From NCBI GenBank assembly GCA_038244815.1, contig JBBRTB010000019.1, positions 28,351-92,350 on the forward strand: a stretch of DNA of 64,000 bases. The letters run 5' to 3'. Shown here one piece after another: positions 15,518 through 24,431 of the stretch. The notes under the pieces are model-generated. The model searched no databases and had not been told where the DNA came from. It worked only from the letters and a program-made list of their open reading frames with translations. The position numbers and the translations under genes were made by a program. Source of the DNA: DASVHS01 sp038244815 (GTDB taxonomy: Bacteria; Acidobacteriota; Thermoanaerobaculia; Gp7-AA8). Within the stretch, counting starts at the first letter, position 1. Each line of letters opens with the position of its first letter.

Positions 15518-18500
15518 GTGATCACCAGCTGGCTCATACGCGTCGCCGTCCTTTCCTTCGCTTTCGTCGCCACCGTTCCGGCCACGCTCCACTCGCAGCC
15601 GCTCGCCGGCACGCAGATTGCGCCGGCCGGTTCGTGGGAAATCCGCCGCACGATCACAAGTGGTGGGCAAGTTCTCTACGTCGCCGCCGACGTCGTCTAT
15701 CTCTTCGATGGGACGACGATTCGCGCGGTGACCGAGACGCACGCCGCGAATGAAACCGTCGCGCCGCACGTCCTCACCCTCGGTTCCGACTCCATCGCCG
15801 GGCAGGTGATCGGTGGCTGGCGGCGCGGCAACGGATACTCCAACATCAGCATCAATGGCGCCGCAGCGTTGAAGGTCAACGTGAATCCCGAGTCCGTATC
15901 CATCGACAAGGGTTGCGCGTTCTTCGTTCTGCAGGATCCGACAGTCGGGCAGCAGGCCTATAAGGTCGATCCCGTGACCGGCGTGCGAACGCAGCTCAGC
16001 ACCTCGATCACGGTCTCGCGCATCGCCGCGGATGGTTGCAAGGCGGTGTGGAGTTGGCAGCCGACGAATACGAGTCCGACAGGAATCCAGTACTGGGACG
16101 GCTCGGCGATGACGACGCTCGAGACGGACGCAACCCTCGCGCCCGACATCCAGCCGTTCCGCCGTGGACAGCTCGTCTATTCAAAAAAGGTGAATGGCAT
16201 CCCTCAGGTCTTCGTCATTGACACGACCACCCTCCCACTGACGCCGGTGCAGTTGTCGCACGAAACCGTCGCGACCAAATTTTTGTTTGCGTCGACGGAC
16301 GGCCGTCACGTGGCATGGTGGCGAAGCGACGGTGTGACCGAAGTAAATGCGCAATTGATCCTCAACGGCGATCTCGTCTTTCCCACTGGGCCGCTCGGTG
16401 GTCTTGCCGCCATCTTCGAGGCGCCGTTCCAGCTCGATCGCGGACAACTGCTCTGGAAGAGCACGGGTGGAGCTCACATTTACGATAACGGCAAGCAGAC
16501 GTTCCTTATCGAATCGCCTCCGGGAATCACGTTCAACACGCCGTGGCTGAACGACGGATACATCGCCATTCTTGGACACACGAATGTTGACCAGCCGGGA
16601 GACGTGGTCTCGCCTTACCGCATCACTGCCACCGCGCCCGACGACTCGAGTCAACCATCGCCGCCGCTGCTCGTCACGACCACTTCCGCAACCGGACAAG
16701 TGACCGTGCGTTGGGATTCGATCCTTGGCGCGACGTCCTACAACCTCTATATGGCGAACGGCATCGTCGGCGTGACGAAAGACAACTACGGCACCCTTCC
16801 GGGCGGCCGGATGATCGCGAACGTCACGAATCCGGTCACCGTGACGAGTCTTCCCACTGGCGTGTACTCGTTCGCCATTACCGCGCTTGCTGGCGCGACC
16901 GAGGGCCCGAGCTCACGCGTGGCAACGGCGTTTCCGGCGTGGCAGGCGGTGGGCGGGTTCACCGGAAATTTCCAATCGGTCGCAGCGAATCAGGCCAATG
17001 CTTCCTTCGTCTACGCCGGCTCGAACGGCTCGGTCTACAAGTCGGCGGACGGCGGCATCACCTGGACGCAGGTGCTGTCGGCCGCGACGACCGCGGCGAA
17101 CACCGTTGCGGCGCTGGCGGTGAACGGCACGACCGTCTTTGCCAACATGATGACGGGCGCCGATGTCTGGAAAGGCGTGAGCAACGGTACGACCTGGACG
17201 CGCGTGCTGGATGCCACCGGATTCGGGGAGCAGGCGGGCGCGCTGGCCATCGATCCGGTCACTCCCGCGACGATGTACGCGGCCGACTTCATCCTTCCCG
17301 GCAAGACGAGCGCGCAATCGATGGTCATCAAGTCGCTGGACGGCGGCACGACGTGGGCGCACACGGCGCAAGGCCCTCCCGGCGACGAGATTCACGGCTA
17401 CGCGCTGGCGATCGATCCCGTCAATCCGGCGACCATCTACGCGTCAGGAACGGGTACGCCGAACATCGTCAAGAGCATCGACGGGGGCGCGAGCTGGACG
17501 AACATTCCCATTGCCGGGGCAGGGCCGGTGTACTCGCTGGCCATCGATCCGACGAACACGAACATCATCTATGCCACGTCGCGGGACTATGGTGTGTTCA
17601 AGAGCGTCAATGGCGGAACGACCTGGACGGCGTACAACGCCGGCTTGACGGGTGTTGCTGATGGAGTCACGGTCGTCAGCGGCGCCGGGTTCAATTCGAT
17701 TCTCGTCGATCCGCAAAATCCGAACATTCTTCACCTCGGCGCCGGCAACGGCTACTGGTACTCGCTCGACGCCGGGATGCGCTGGACTGCCGCGAACGAT
17801 GGCTTCGGCGTCTCTGCTCCGTACATCTACGCCTTGGCGATGACACCGGCTCGGCGACTCATCGCTGCTACGAACAACGGCCTCTTCCTTCTTTCCCTCG
17901 GCGCTCCCACGGTCATGAGCGTCACGCCGAATACCGGGGCGCCCGCGGGCGGAACGGCCATCACGATTGCCGGTACGGGATTTCAGCCCGGTGCCACCGT
18001 CGCACTCGACGGCGTCGCAGCGACGAACGTGGTTGTCGTGAGTACGACATCGATCACCGCCACGACTCCGGCGCACGCCGCCGGCGCTGTGTCAGTCGCC
18101 GTCACGAACAACGACACGGCGAGCGGTGTGCTTGCGAACGGATTCACATATTTGTCGACGCCACCGGCGGCGCCGTCAGGCGTCATCGCCGCGGCGCAGA
18201 CGGCGACATCCGTGCTCGTCACCTGGAACACGACCGCTACCGCGACGTCGTATCAGGTTTTCAGGCAGGCTCCCAGCGTCGCCTTTGCGCCGATCGGCAG
18301 TCCGACCGCATCGACGTCTTTCACCGACTCGACAGCCACCGCCGACACTTCGTATCTGTACCGCGTACGAGCCATCAACGCCGCCGGCTCGTCGGGCGAC
18401 AGCAGCTCCGACATCGCCACGACCGTGATCTTCGTCGACGACCCGCTGACGGCGGGCACCGTGGTGAAGGCAGTGCACCTGGCGCAGGCGCGGACCGCGG

Positions 18501-18718
18501 TGAACGCGGTGCGCCAGCTCGCCGGCCTTACCGCCGCTACATTCACGGACACCGCCTCCGCTGGTGTCATGGTAAAAGCCGTGCACATCACCGAAATGCG
18601 CACCGCGCTCGACGCCGCGCTCGGACCGTTAGGCCGGGGGTCAGGCGGCTACACCGATGCGACACCGGTCGTGATCAAGGCCGCGCACTTCCAGGACATC
18701 CGCAACCGCGTGCATTAG
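15518..18718 (+). CDS. Large secreted multidomain protein (propeller, FN3, BNR, IPT, KAVH repeats)
   Basis: 1066 residues from a GTG at 15518, chosen because the signal peptide begins there (SWLIRVAVLSFAFVATVPAT); starts at 15401 and 15422 are in frame. Order: TolB-like propeller (to about 370), FN3-like domain (378-470), five sialidase/BNR-type repeats with S-x-D/N-GG-x-TW (about 509, 606, 653, 696, 749), an IPT/TIG domain (798-878, VTPNTGAPAGGTAITIAGTGF), a second FN3 (881-970). The C-terminus has three repeats of the form KAVHLAQARTAVNAVR, KAVHITEMRTALDAAL and KAAHFQDIRNRVH. No catalytic site is evident; a surface adhesin or binding protein is likely. Divergent from the broken sigma gene. 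Confidence 0.75.
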   Translation: MITSWLIRVAVLSFAFVATVPATLHSQPLAGTQIAPAGSWEIRRTITSGGQVLYVAADVVYLFDGTTIRAVTETHAANETVAPHVLTLGSDSIAGQVIGGWRRGNGYSNISINGAAALKVNVNPESVSIDKGCAFFVLQDPTVGQQAYKVDPVTGVRTQLSTSITVSRIAADGCKAVWSWQPTNTSPTGIQYWDGSAMTTLETDATLAPDIQPFRRGQLVYSKKVNGIPQVFVIDTTTLPLTPVQLSHETVATKFLFASTDGRHVAWWRSDGVTEVNAQLILNGDLVFPTGPLGGLAAIFEAPFQLDRGQLLWKSTGGAHIYDNGKQTFLIESPPGITFNTPWLNDGYIAILGHTNVDQPGDVVSPYRITATAPDDSSQPSPPLLVTTTSATGQVTVRWDSILGATSYNLYMANGIVGVTKDNYGTLPGGRMIANVTNPVTVTSLPTGVYSFAITALAGATEGPSSRVATAFPAWQAVGGFTGNFQSVAANQANASFVYAGSNGSVYKSADGGITWTQVLSAATTAANTVAALAVNGTTVFANMMTGADVWKGVSNGTTWTRVLDATGFGEQAGALAIDPVTPATMYAADFILPGKTSAQSMVIKSLDGGTTWAHTAQGPPGDEIHGYALAIDPVNPATIYASGTGTPNIVKSIDGGASWTNIPIAGAGPVYSLAIDPTNTNIIYATSRDYGVFKSVNGGTTWTAYNAGLTGVADGVTVVSGAGFNSILVDPQNPNILHLGAGNGYWYSLDAGMRWTAANDGFGVSAPYIYALAMTPARRLIAATNNGLFLLSLGAPTVMSVTPNTGAPAGGTAITIAGTGFQPGATVALDGVAATNVVVVSTTSITATTPAHAAGAVSVAVTNNDTASGVLANGFTYLSTPPAAPSGVIAAAQTATSVLVTWNTTATATSYQVFRQAPSVAFAPIGSPTASTSFTDSTATADTSYLYRVRAINAAGSSGDSSSDIATTVIFVDDPLTAGTVVKAVHLAQARTAVNAVRQLAGLTAATFTDTASAGVMVKAVHITEMRTALDAALGPLGRGSGGYTDATPVVIKAAHFQDIRNRVH

Positions 18719-19120
18719 CCAGAACGGCGCAGCACGTCTTCGACAAAGAGATCGCTGCTCTCATGGCTGAATCCTCTCGACCTTCGAAGTTGCGTAGCGG
18801 GTCTCGGGCACGCGCCAATGCAGCCAGGCAGCGGCGTCACATGTTCGAGGGCCGCGGTGAAAGCGCATGACTCCCTGTTACTGGATGTTGTCATGGTACA
18901 CGGCGGGCTGAAATGCACAGTGATGCCAGACATACCGTCGCGTGACTGCGCCGAGGCACGCGTCCTGCGCTCGCGTCGCTATTGGCACGTCACTTAGGCG
19001 CGGATCACCCGCGCGGCTACAACCACGATTGGGTCGACCGGCTTGTTGGTGAGGCGGATCCGGGCTACGACGCCACTCCCGCTCATCTCCCAGGCGGTTT
19101 GCCGCCGAACGGATCCTTCA
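18719..19120. other. 402-base gap without a convincing gene
   Basis: No supported gene. On the minus strand a short tail (VFDLMKDPFGGKPPGR, then stop, about 19079-19135) looks like the end of a lost gene cut by the REP-like element. A 72-codon minus-strand frame ending at 18715 matches nothing I recognise. The region looks like degraded sequence. Confidence 0.4.
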
Positions 19121-20077
19121 TCAGATCGAACACGCGGCTGAAACGCCCCGCCACCCAGATTCCTCGCCGTCTTCGCGGCTCGGAATGACCACGCGCACAC
19201 TCCACAGCTGGACGGTTTTGTCCTCACTGCTGCTGGCCAGCCATTTGCCGTCCGGACTGAACGCCACGGACCAGACGTCATCGGTGTGACTGGCCAGCGC
19301 GATCTCGAGCGAGCCATTGCTCACGCGCCACAGTCGCACGGTGATCCCGCGATCGCTGCCGGGATGGTTTCGGATGCGAAAGATGCGGATGGTGGAGTCA
19401 TCACCACCGGTGGCGAGCAGCTCGCTGTTGGGGCTGAAGGCCATCCCGACGATGGCCTCCCTGGGTCCTTTGATCGTTCGCAGGAGCCTTCCGTCGGCAG
19501 CGCGCCAGAACCTGATGGTCTTGTCGAATCCGGCACTGGCGATCAATTGTCCATTCGGACTGAAGGCCACGCGCCAGAGGTTGCGCGTATGGCCGCGCAG
19601 CGCCGCCAGCAGCGCGCCGTCAGCGACACGCCAAATCCTGATGACCGCGTCTTCTCCCGTGCTGGCCAGCCGCTGTCCGTCGGGACTGAACGACACCGAC
19701 CATACGGTACCCGAGTGGCCCTTCAACTCGCGCACGAGCGCTCCATCGCGCAGCCGCCAGAGGCGGACTGTGGCGTCGTAGCCGCCGCTGGCCAGCCATA
19801 ACTCGTCGGCGCTGACGGAAACCGACGTCGCGCCGCCCGGATGCAGGAGCGTGCGTACGAGCCGATGGTCTGAGACGCGCCAGAGCTTGATCGTGTCGTC
19901 GGCATTGCTCGTCACGAGGATCCGGCTGTCCGGAGTGAACGTGACCTCGCGTCCGACGTTCGCGAAGCCGGCGAATCGGTACTGCAGATGTGCGCTCAAC
20001 CTCGCCGGCTGCGAACCGAGAGAGGTGGAGAGAGCGAGAGCGGCGATGGCCATCGAGGCCTTTCTCCAATCTCTCAT
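19121..20077 (-). CDS. WD40-repeat protein, exported, C-terminus altered
   Basis: 318 residues with a hydrophobic N-terminus (SMAIAALALSTSLGS). At least six WD40 units are visible, each with GH-x-VWSVSFSPDG and a closing D-x-IRIWRV. Blade five/six is compressed: IRIFRI is followed after ten residues by TVRLWRV, so half a blade is missing. The last 23 residues (from VVIPSREDGEESG) are translated from a REP-like element, which replaced the native end. Seven-bladed propellers mediate protein contacts; here the ring would be incomplete. The CPBP protease gene lies 9 bases upstream on the same strand. Confidence 0.8.
   Translation of the reverse strand: MRDWRKASMAIAALALSTSLGSQPARLSAHLQYRFAGFANVGREVTFTPDSRILVTSNADDTIKLWRVSDHRLVRTLLHPGGATSVSVSADELWLASGGYDATVRLWRLRDGALVRELKGHSGTVWSVSFSPDGQRLASTGEDAVIRIWRVADGALLAALRGHTRNLWRVAFSPNGQLIASAGFDKTIRFWRAADGRLLRTIKGPREAIVGMAFSPNSELLATGGDDSTIRIFRIRNHPGSDRGITVRLWRVSNGSLEIALASHTDDVWSVAFSPDGKWLASSSEDKTVQLWSVRVVIPSREDGEESGWRGVSAACSI
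19148..19191. repeat. REP-like element, half copy D, inside the WD40 gene
   Basis: Only the right half of the family is present (cacccagattcctcgccg followed by tcttcgcggctcggaatgac). It is translated as the C-terminal tail of the WD40 protein. Confidence 0.8.
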
Positions 20078-20086
20078 TTCCGGTCT

Positions 20087-20809
20087 CTATCTGAAAACCA
20101 GATGTCCCACGCGTGATTCGAGATCGAAGTAGATGATCGCGTACGCGGTCAGATCGAACGACGCGTGGGCGATCATCAGCACGAAGAGGCGCCCGGTGAC
20201 CGCGAAGATCGATCCGAACACCAGGCCCGTGATCGTGGCCTGTTCCACTCCGGGCAATCCCTGCACCGTGTAGTGCTCGAGCCCGAACCAGACGGACGTC
20301 AGCAGCACGATGGAGGTCTTGGCCGGGATTCCCGATCCGAAAAACTTTTCCATCCGTTCGAACAGGAAGCCGTGGAATGCCGTCTCTTCGGCGAACCCGG
20401 CCACGAGCATCGCCCAGATCGCGGCGGGGATCAGCGCGCGGTTGCCCGCCAGGAAGTGATAGGCGTGATTGACCACGGGGGCGCCCAGCAGCGGCATCAC
20501 CATCGTCTTCATCAGCAACTTGAAGGCGACGCCGCAGATGATCCCGCTGGCAATGGTGATCGTCCAGTTTCGCGGCCGCACGTAGCCGATGGCGCTCCAC
20601 GGCGTATGCGATCGCCACCTCCAGAGCAGGATCAAAGCGGCGCCCACCGGCAGAACCACCATGTCCCCGGCGAAAACGTTGCCGGTGAGGAAGATGCTGA
20701 GCATGGCCAGGATGCCCACCGGACCGAATCCCCGCAACGCGGAGGCGAATCGATCGTCGTCCGGCATCGCCATGACCGTGGAGGGCGAACCAGGTGTGCT
20801 GCTGGTCAT
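20087..20809 (-). CDS. CPBP-family intramembrane metalloprotease
   Basis: 240 residues with six or more membrane segments. The CPBP (Abi) motifs are in order: EETAFHGFLFERM (glutamate pair; the usual Arg is His here), WFGLEHY (motif 2) and AHASFDLTAY (motif 3). These residues form the zinc site of Rce1-like proteases. Bacterial members cleave membrane-bound peptides or regulators, and some confer bacteriocin immunity. It lies directly upstream of the WD40 gene with 9 bases between them, which suggests joint expression. The E-x3-H variant of motif 1 is uncommon. Confidence 0.85.
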   Translation of the reverse strand: MTSSTPGSPSTVMAMPDDDRFASALRGFGPVGILAMLSIFLTGNVFAGDMVVLPVGAALILLWRWRSHTPWSAIGYVRPRNWTITIASGIICGVAFKLLMKTMVMPLLGAPVVNHAYHFLAGNRALIPAAIWAMLVAGFAEETAFHGFLFERMEKFFGSGIPAKTSIVLLTSVWFGLEHYTVQGLPGVEQATITGLVFGSIFAVTGRLFVLMIAHASFDLTAYAIIYFDLESRVGHLVFR

Positions 20810-20848
20810 GCCTGAATACTAGAGATACGGTTGCGGACCGGGCCGGTT

Positions 20849-23152
20849 TCAACCAGCCGGCAACTCCACGACAAACGAGGAGCCTTTGCCGAGGCCTTCG
20901 CTCGACGCGCTCACGGTACCGCCATGCAGTTCGACCATGTGCCGCACGATGGCCAGGCCGAGGCCGAGACCGCCGTGGTTGCGCACGAAGCCGCTTTCGG
21001 CCTGCCGGAAGCGATCGAACACGAACGGCAGAAACACCGGATCGATTCCTGCTCCGTCGTCGCGCACGACGATCCGCGCCAGCGAGTCGTCGCGTTCGAC
21101 GACAACGTCGATGCGTCCCTCGCGTTTGCCGAACTTCGTCGCGTTCGCCAGCAGATTCCAGATGACCTGCTGCAGACGGTTGCTGTCGGCGTGGATGACA
21201 CCGCTCCATCGCGACGAGTCGACGTTGAGCTGGATCGACTTCGCGCTCATGGCCGGGGAGAGAGCGAGGGACGCCGCATCGACGACAGCCCGGAGGTCGA
21301 CCGGACCGGGCTCCAGCCGGAATTTTCCGAGGACGATGCCGGAGACGTCGAGGATGTCTTCGATGAGTCTGGCCTGTGCCAGCGTGGCGTTCTCGATGGC
21401 CTGCAGCGCGGTCTGTTTCATGTCACCCTCGACCTGATCGAGGGTGAGCAGACGTACCCAGCCGAGCGTCGCGGTCATGGGCGTACGCAACTCGTGAGAG
21501 ATCGTGGCCAGGAACTCGTCCTTGGCCGTGCTGGCCTGGAGGGCGGTCCGGTAGAGCTGGGCGTTGTCGATGGCGATGGCTACGCGCCGCGCCAGCAGCG
21601 ACGCCAGCTCGACGTCGTTCTGCCCATAACGCGACGGCGTCGCGGACACCAGTGAGATCGATCCCATCAGCCGGTCGCGCCCTTCGATCGGTACGACCAG
21701 AAGCGATGCCCCGCCGAGCTCGGAAACGAGCTTCCGGTGCGCGTCGTCCACGATGGTCGTGCCGGCGTCCTGGGCGGTCATGTCCACGATGAACGGCTGT
21801 GATCTGTGAGCCGTCTCGGCGGCCTGCCGCGGCACGTTCTCGGGGAACGGCATCGTCAGGAGTTGCTGTGCGCGTTCGTTCCTGGCCGGGTCGGCGTGTA
21901 CCACGGCGACGCGTCGCGCCTGGCCGTCTTCGCCGATGAGCGCGATCACGCACCAGTCGGCGAGCGCGGGGACGGCGAGCTGGGCGGTGGCCCGCAGCGT
22001 GGCCTCGTAATCGAGCGACGCCGCCAGGACCTCGCTGGCCCGGGCAGCGAACCGCACCGAATCCTCGGCGCGCTTCCGTGACGTGATGTCGAGGGTGACA
22101 CCGCGCATGCCCAGCGGTACGCCGTGTTCGTCATGGATGACCGTGGAGTGCGCTTCGCACCAGACCGCACGCCCGTCTTTTGTCAGCCATCGGAACGTGT
22201 TGGTCCTCGGGCCGCCCGCGGCGAAGTGATCGTGAGCGTGTGCCGCCGCCGCCTCGCGGTCCTCCGGATGAACGATGTTGAGCCAGAAGTTCGGCGTGGC
22301 CAGCCACTCCTCGACGGTGTAGCCGAGCATCCGCTCGACGTGATCGCTGACGAAGTCGATCCGTTGCGACGCCTGGTCGGGCTGGCCCCAGGCTTCCCAT
22401 ACCACGCCGGGTACGTTCGACACGATGCCGAGCAGCCGCTCGCGCTGACTGGCGATCTCGCGCGTCAGACGCTGCCGTTCGTTGTCGGCGACGCGCAGAT
22501 CGTCGATGTCGAAAGCCACGCCGATGTAGCCGGCGAATTCTCCGTGCGAGTCGAATCGTGGCACACCGCGGCTGAGCACCCAGCGGTAGACACCGTCATG
22601 ACGGAGCTGCCGGTATTCGATCTCCACGGGCTTCCTGGCGCTGAATGCTCTCTCAAAGTCCGGCATGCAGCGCCGTACGTCATCGGGATGCATCTCGTCC
22701 AGCCATCCGAAGCCCAGCTCTTCTTCGCGCCCGCGGCCGCTGAACTCGAGCCAGCGGTCGTTGACGTAGGTGCAGCTCTTGCCGGCATCGGTGATCCAGA
22801 CGATGGCCGGAGCCACGTTGGCGATGGTCACGAGATGAGCGATCTCGGCGCGCTTCCGCGCCTCTTCCGACCGTCGCGTCGAACTGACGAACCAGGCGAT
22901 GCCGACGCCGGTCACCGCGAACGCCACCGACTGTGCGGGCCGCGGCTGCATGTAGACCATCGACGCGCCGATGAAGATGAACGTCGTGACGATGGCCGGG
23001 ACGAAACCGCAGATCAGCGCCGATACGAAGACCGTCACGAAGAAAAAGAAAAACGGGACGCCCTCGAAGACCGGCCGGAACGCGAGCTGGACGAGGATCG
23101 CCGCGATCGGCATGGCGATCGCGACGGCGTATCTGCCGACCGGGGATTTCAT
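20849..23152 (-). CDS. PAS/GAF sensor histidine kinase
   Basis: 767 residues from the ATG at 23152; a TTG at 23185 is in frame. The N-terminus has four membrane helices of the DUF4118 type (AIAMPIAAILVQLAF to AFAVTGVGIAWFVSS). Two PAS domains follow (VTIANVAPAIVWITDAGKSC; VSNVPGVVWEAWGQPDQ), with PAC-type ends, then a GAF domain (about 355-525). HisKA comes next, with FLATISHELRTPM (His about residue 553), then HATPase_c with NLLANATKFGK and DDGAGIDPVF. It is an orphan kinase; no response regulator adjoins it. The signal is unknown; GAF and PAS suggest a small molecule or redox state. Confidence 0.9.
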   Translation of the reverse strand: MKSPVGRYAVAIAMPIAAILVQLAFRPVFEGVPFFFFFVTVFVSALICGFVPAIVTTFIFIGASMVYMQPRPAQSVAFAVTGVGIAWFVSSTRRSEEARKRAEIAHLVTIANVAPAIVWITDAGKSCTYVNDRWLEFSGRGREEELGFGWLDEMHPDDVRRCMPDFERAFSARKPVEIEYRQLRHDGVYRWVLSRGVPRFDSHGEFAGYIGVAFDIDDLRVADNERQRLTREIASQRERLLGIVSNVPGVVWEAWGQPDQASQRIDFVSDHVERMLGYTVEEWLATPNFWLNIVHPEDREAAAAHAHDHFAAGGPRTNTFRWLTKDGRAVWCEAHSTVIHDEHGVPLGMRGVTLDITSRKRAEDSVRFAARASEVLAASLDYEATLRATAQLAVPALADWCVIALIGEDGQARRVAVVHADPARNERAQQLLTMPFPENVPRQAAETAHRSQPFIVDMTAQDAGTTIVDDAHRKLVSELGGASLLVVPIEGRDRLMGSISLVSATPSRYGQNDVELASLLARRVAIAIDNAQLYRTALQASTAKDEFLATISHELRTPMTATLGWVRLLTLDQVEGDMKQTALQAIENATLAQARLIEDILDVSGIVLGKFRLEPGPVDLRAVVDAASLALSPAMSAKSIQLNVDSSRWSGVIHADSNRLQQVIWNLLANATKFGKREGRIDVVVERDDSLARIVVRDDGAGIDPVFLPFVFDRFRQAESGFVRNHGGLGLGLAIVRHMVELHGGTVSASSEGLGKGSSFVVELPAG

Positions 23153-23231
23153 GAACGGCGTGGGGAAGTGTAGCAGCGGAAACAACTCCCGGGCCCCTTC
23201 GTTTCAACTGCTGAAAAACCAGCAGAGAGCA

Positions 23232-23278
23232 TTCACAACTCACCGCTGTCGTGCTATCATGCAACCACGAGGTTGCAT
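23232..23278 (+). promoter_or_regulatory. Promoter and palindromic operator of the SRPBCC-ArsR pair
   Basis: A -35 box TTCACA (23232-23237) and a -10 box TATCAT (23255-23260) are 17 bases apart. A perfect inverted repeat ATGCAACC-ACGA-GGTTGCAT (23259-23278) overlaps the -10 box and the predicted start point and ends directly before the ATG at 23279. The 5' leader would be only about 12 bases. The palindrome is the natural site for the ArsR-type repressor encoded downstream. Confidence 0.7.
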
Positions 23279-23734
23279 ATGACGGATCGTATCGAAAAAC
23301 AAATTCTCCTCCGCGCTCCTCGGGCACGAGTGTGGCGCGCCCTTTCCGACCAGGTCGAGTTCGGGGCCTGGTTCGGCGTCAGGTTCCCGCCGGGAACGTT
23401 CAAGCCCGGTCAGAAGGTGAGCGGCAACATCACCCATCCGGGATACGAGCACCTGACGATGGACATCGAGCTCCTGGATGTTCGTCCGGAGCACATGCTC
23501 TCGTATCGCTGGCATCCCTACGCGATCGACCCGAACGTCGACTACTCCTCCGAGCCGAAGACGCTCGTCACTTTCACGCTCGAGGAAGCGCCGGAGGGAA
23601 CGTTGCTCCGGATCGTCGAGACGGGCTTCGACCAGATTCCGCTGCACCGGCGTGCGGAGGCAATCCGCATGAACGATCAGGGCTGGAGCGAGCAGACGAA
23701 GAACATCGAGCGCCATGTCACCGCGTCCCGCTAA
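23279..23734 (+). CDS. SRPBCC (AHSA1-type) protein
   Basis: 151 residues from the ATG at 23279. It has the START/Bet v1-like layout of activator-of-Hsp90-homologue proteins: IEKQILLRAPRARVWRALSD, then WFGVRFPPG, LLDVRPEHMLSYRWHPYA, and TLVTFTLEEAPEGTLLRIVE, with a long C-terminal helix. Such proteins bind hydrophobic ligands in a deep pocket. In many genomes they are paired with an ArsR-type repressor, as here, where the next gene overlaps by 20 bases. The pair is led by a promoter with a perfect palindrome. The ligand is unknown. Confidence 0.88.
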   Translation: MTDRIEKQILLRAPRARVWRALSDQVEFGAWFGVRFPPGTFKPGQKVSGNITHPGYEHLTMDIELLDVRPEHMLSYRWHPYAIDPNVDYSSEPKTLVTFTLEEAPEGTLLRIVETGFDQIPLHRRAEAIRMNDQGWSEQTKNIERHVTASR

Positions 23735-24053
23735 CGCCGCGTTGGCGCGGTCAGCCCCGCTCTTCGCCGCCCTGGGCGACACGACGCGACTCTACGTGGT
23801 TTCGCGGCTCGCCGGCGGCGGCCCGATGTCGATCAAGGATCTGACGGATGGGTCGGAAGTGACGAGGCAGGCGGTGACGAAGCATCTGAACGTCCTCGCC
23901 GGCGCGGGGCTCGTCCGCGATTTCCGCCAGGGGCGCGAGCGCGTCTGGGAGCTGCGCACGAAACAACTCCAGGAAGCGCACCGCGTGCTCGATCTCATCT
24001 CTACCCGCTGGGACAGGGCGCTGGAGCGCTTGCGCCAGATGGTGGAGGAGTGA
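23715..24053 (+). CDS. ArsR-family winged-helix repressor
   Basis: 112 residues. The winged helix is clear: LFAALGDTTRLYVVSRLAGG, the recognition helix in SEVTRQAVTKHLNVLAGAGL, and the wing VRDFRQGRERVWELR. No cysteine metal site is present, so it is of the non-metal group that regulates SRPBCC partners. It overlaps the SRPBCC gene by 20 bases and is translated from the same message. The likely target is the ATGCAACC-ACGA-GGTTGCAT palindrome in front of the pair, giving autorepression. Confidence 0.9.
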   Translation: MSPRPANAALARSAPLFAALGDTTRLYVVSRLAGGGPMSIKDLTDGSEVTRQAVTKHLNVLAGAGLVRDFRQGRERVWELRTKQLQEAHRVLDLISTRWDRALERLRQMVEE

Positions 24054-24065
24054 CGGGCCGGACTG

Positions 24066-24413
24066 TCATTCCGCGGAGCGCACGTGGACGTACACCCAGG
24101 CCTTTCGGCCGGATGCGAGCGTGACGGCCACTCGCTGATACGAGAAGACCGCTTCATATTCGTCGGCACTTTCGAGCTCGGCGTCGGTCACCTCGAGCGC
24201 GGTCCCGGACACGCGGCTCTCTTCACGTCCGTTGCGTGTGACGTTGGCGTGGTGTGTTTTCCCGAGCCTGACGGCCATCCTCGGGTCGTCGATCTTCACC
24301 AGTGATTGCTCGAATCGCGGGAGCGCGTCTTTCTCTCCGGCCAGCGGTCTGCCGAATGTCGATCGTTGCACGCTTTCTTCCTGAAGCGTGCCGTAGGAAA
24401 ACAGCAGTGGCAT
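24066..24413 (-). CDS. Gamma-glutamylcyclotransferase-like (AIG2) protein
   Basis: 115 residues. The start LLFSYGTLQEESVQ is the YGTL loop of the GGCT/AIG2 fold. The catalytic Glu of the family is expected around SADEYEAVFSYQRVAV, which fits. The closing strand is RKAWVYVHV. Such enzymes cleave gamma-glutamyl peptides or act as gamma-glutamylamine cyclotransferases; this short bacterial type is rarely characterised. The stop codon falls in gtcattccgcggagc, which resembles the end of a REP-like element, so the final residues may be acquired. DapB lies upstream on the same strand. Confidence 0.82.
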   Translation of the reverse strand: MPLLFSYGTLQEESVQRSTFGRPLAGEKDALPRFEQSLVKIDDPRMAVRLGKTHHANVTRNGREESRVSGTALEVTDAELESADEYEAVFSYQRVAVTLASGRKAWVYVHVRSAE

Positions 24414-24431
24414 GGCGCAGTCTCGTTTCGT

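Noticed and set aside
18715..18933. 72-codon minus-strand frame after the large secreted protein
   Set aside because: No ribosome binding site, no recognisable motif and odd composition; treated as non-coding.
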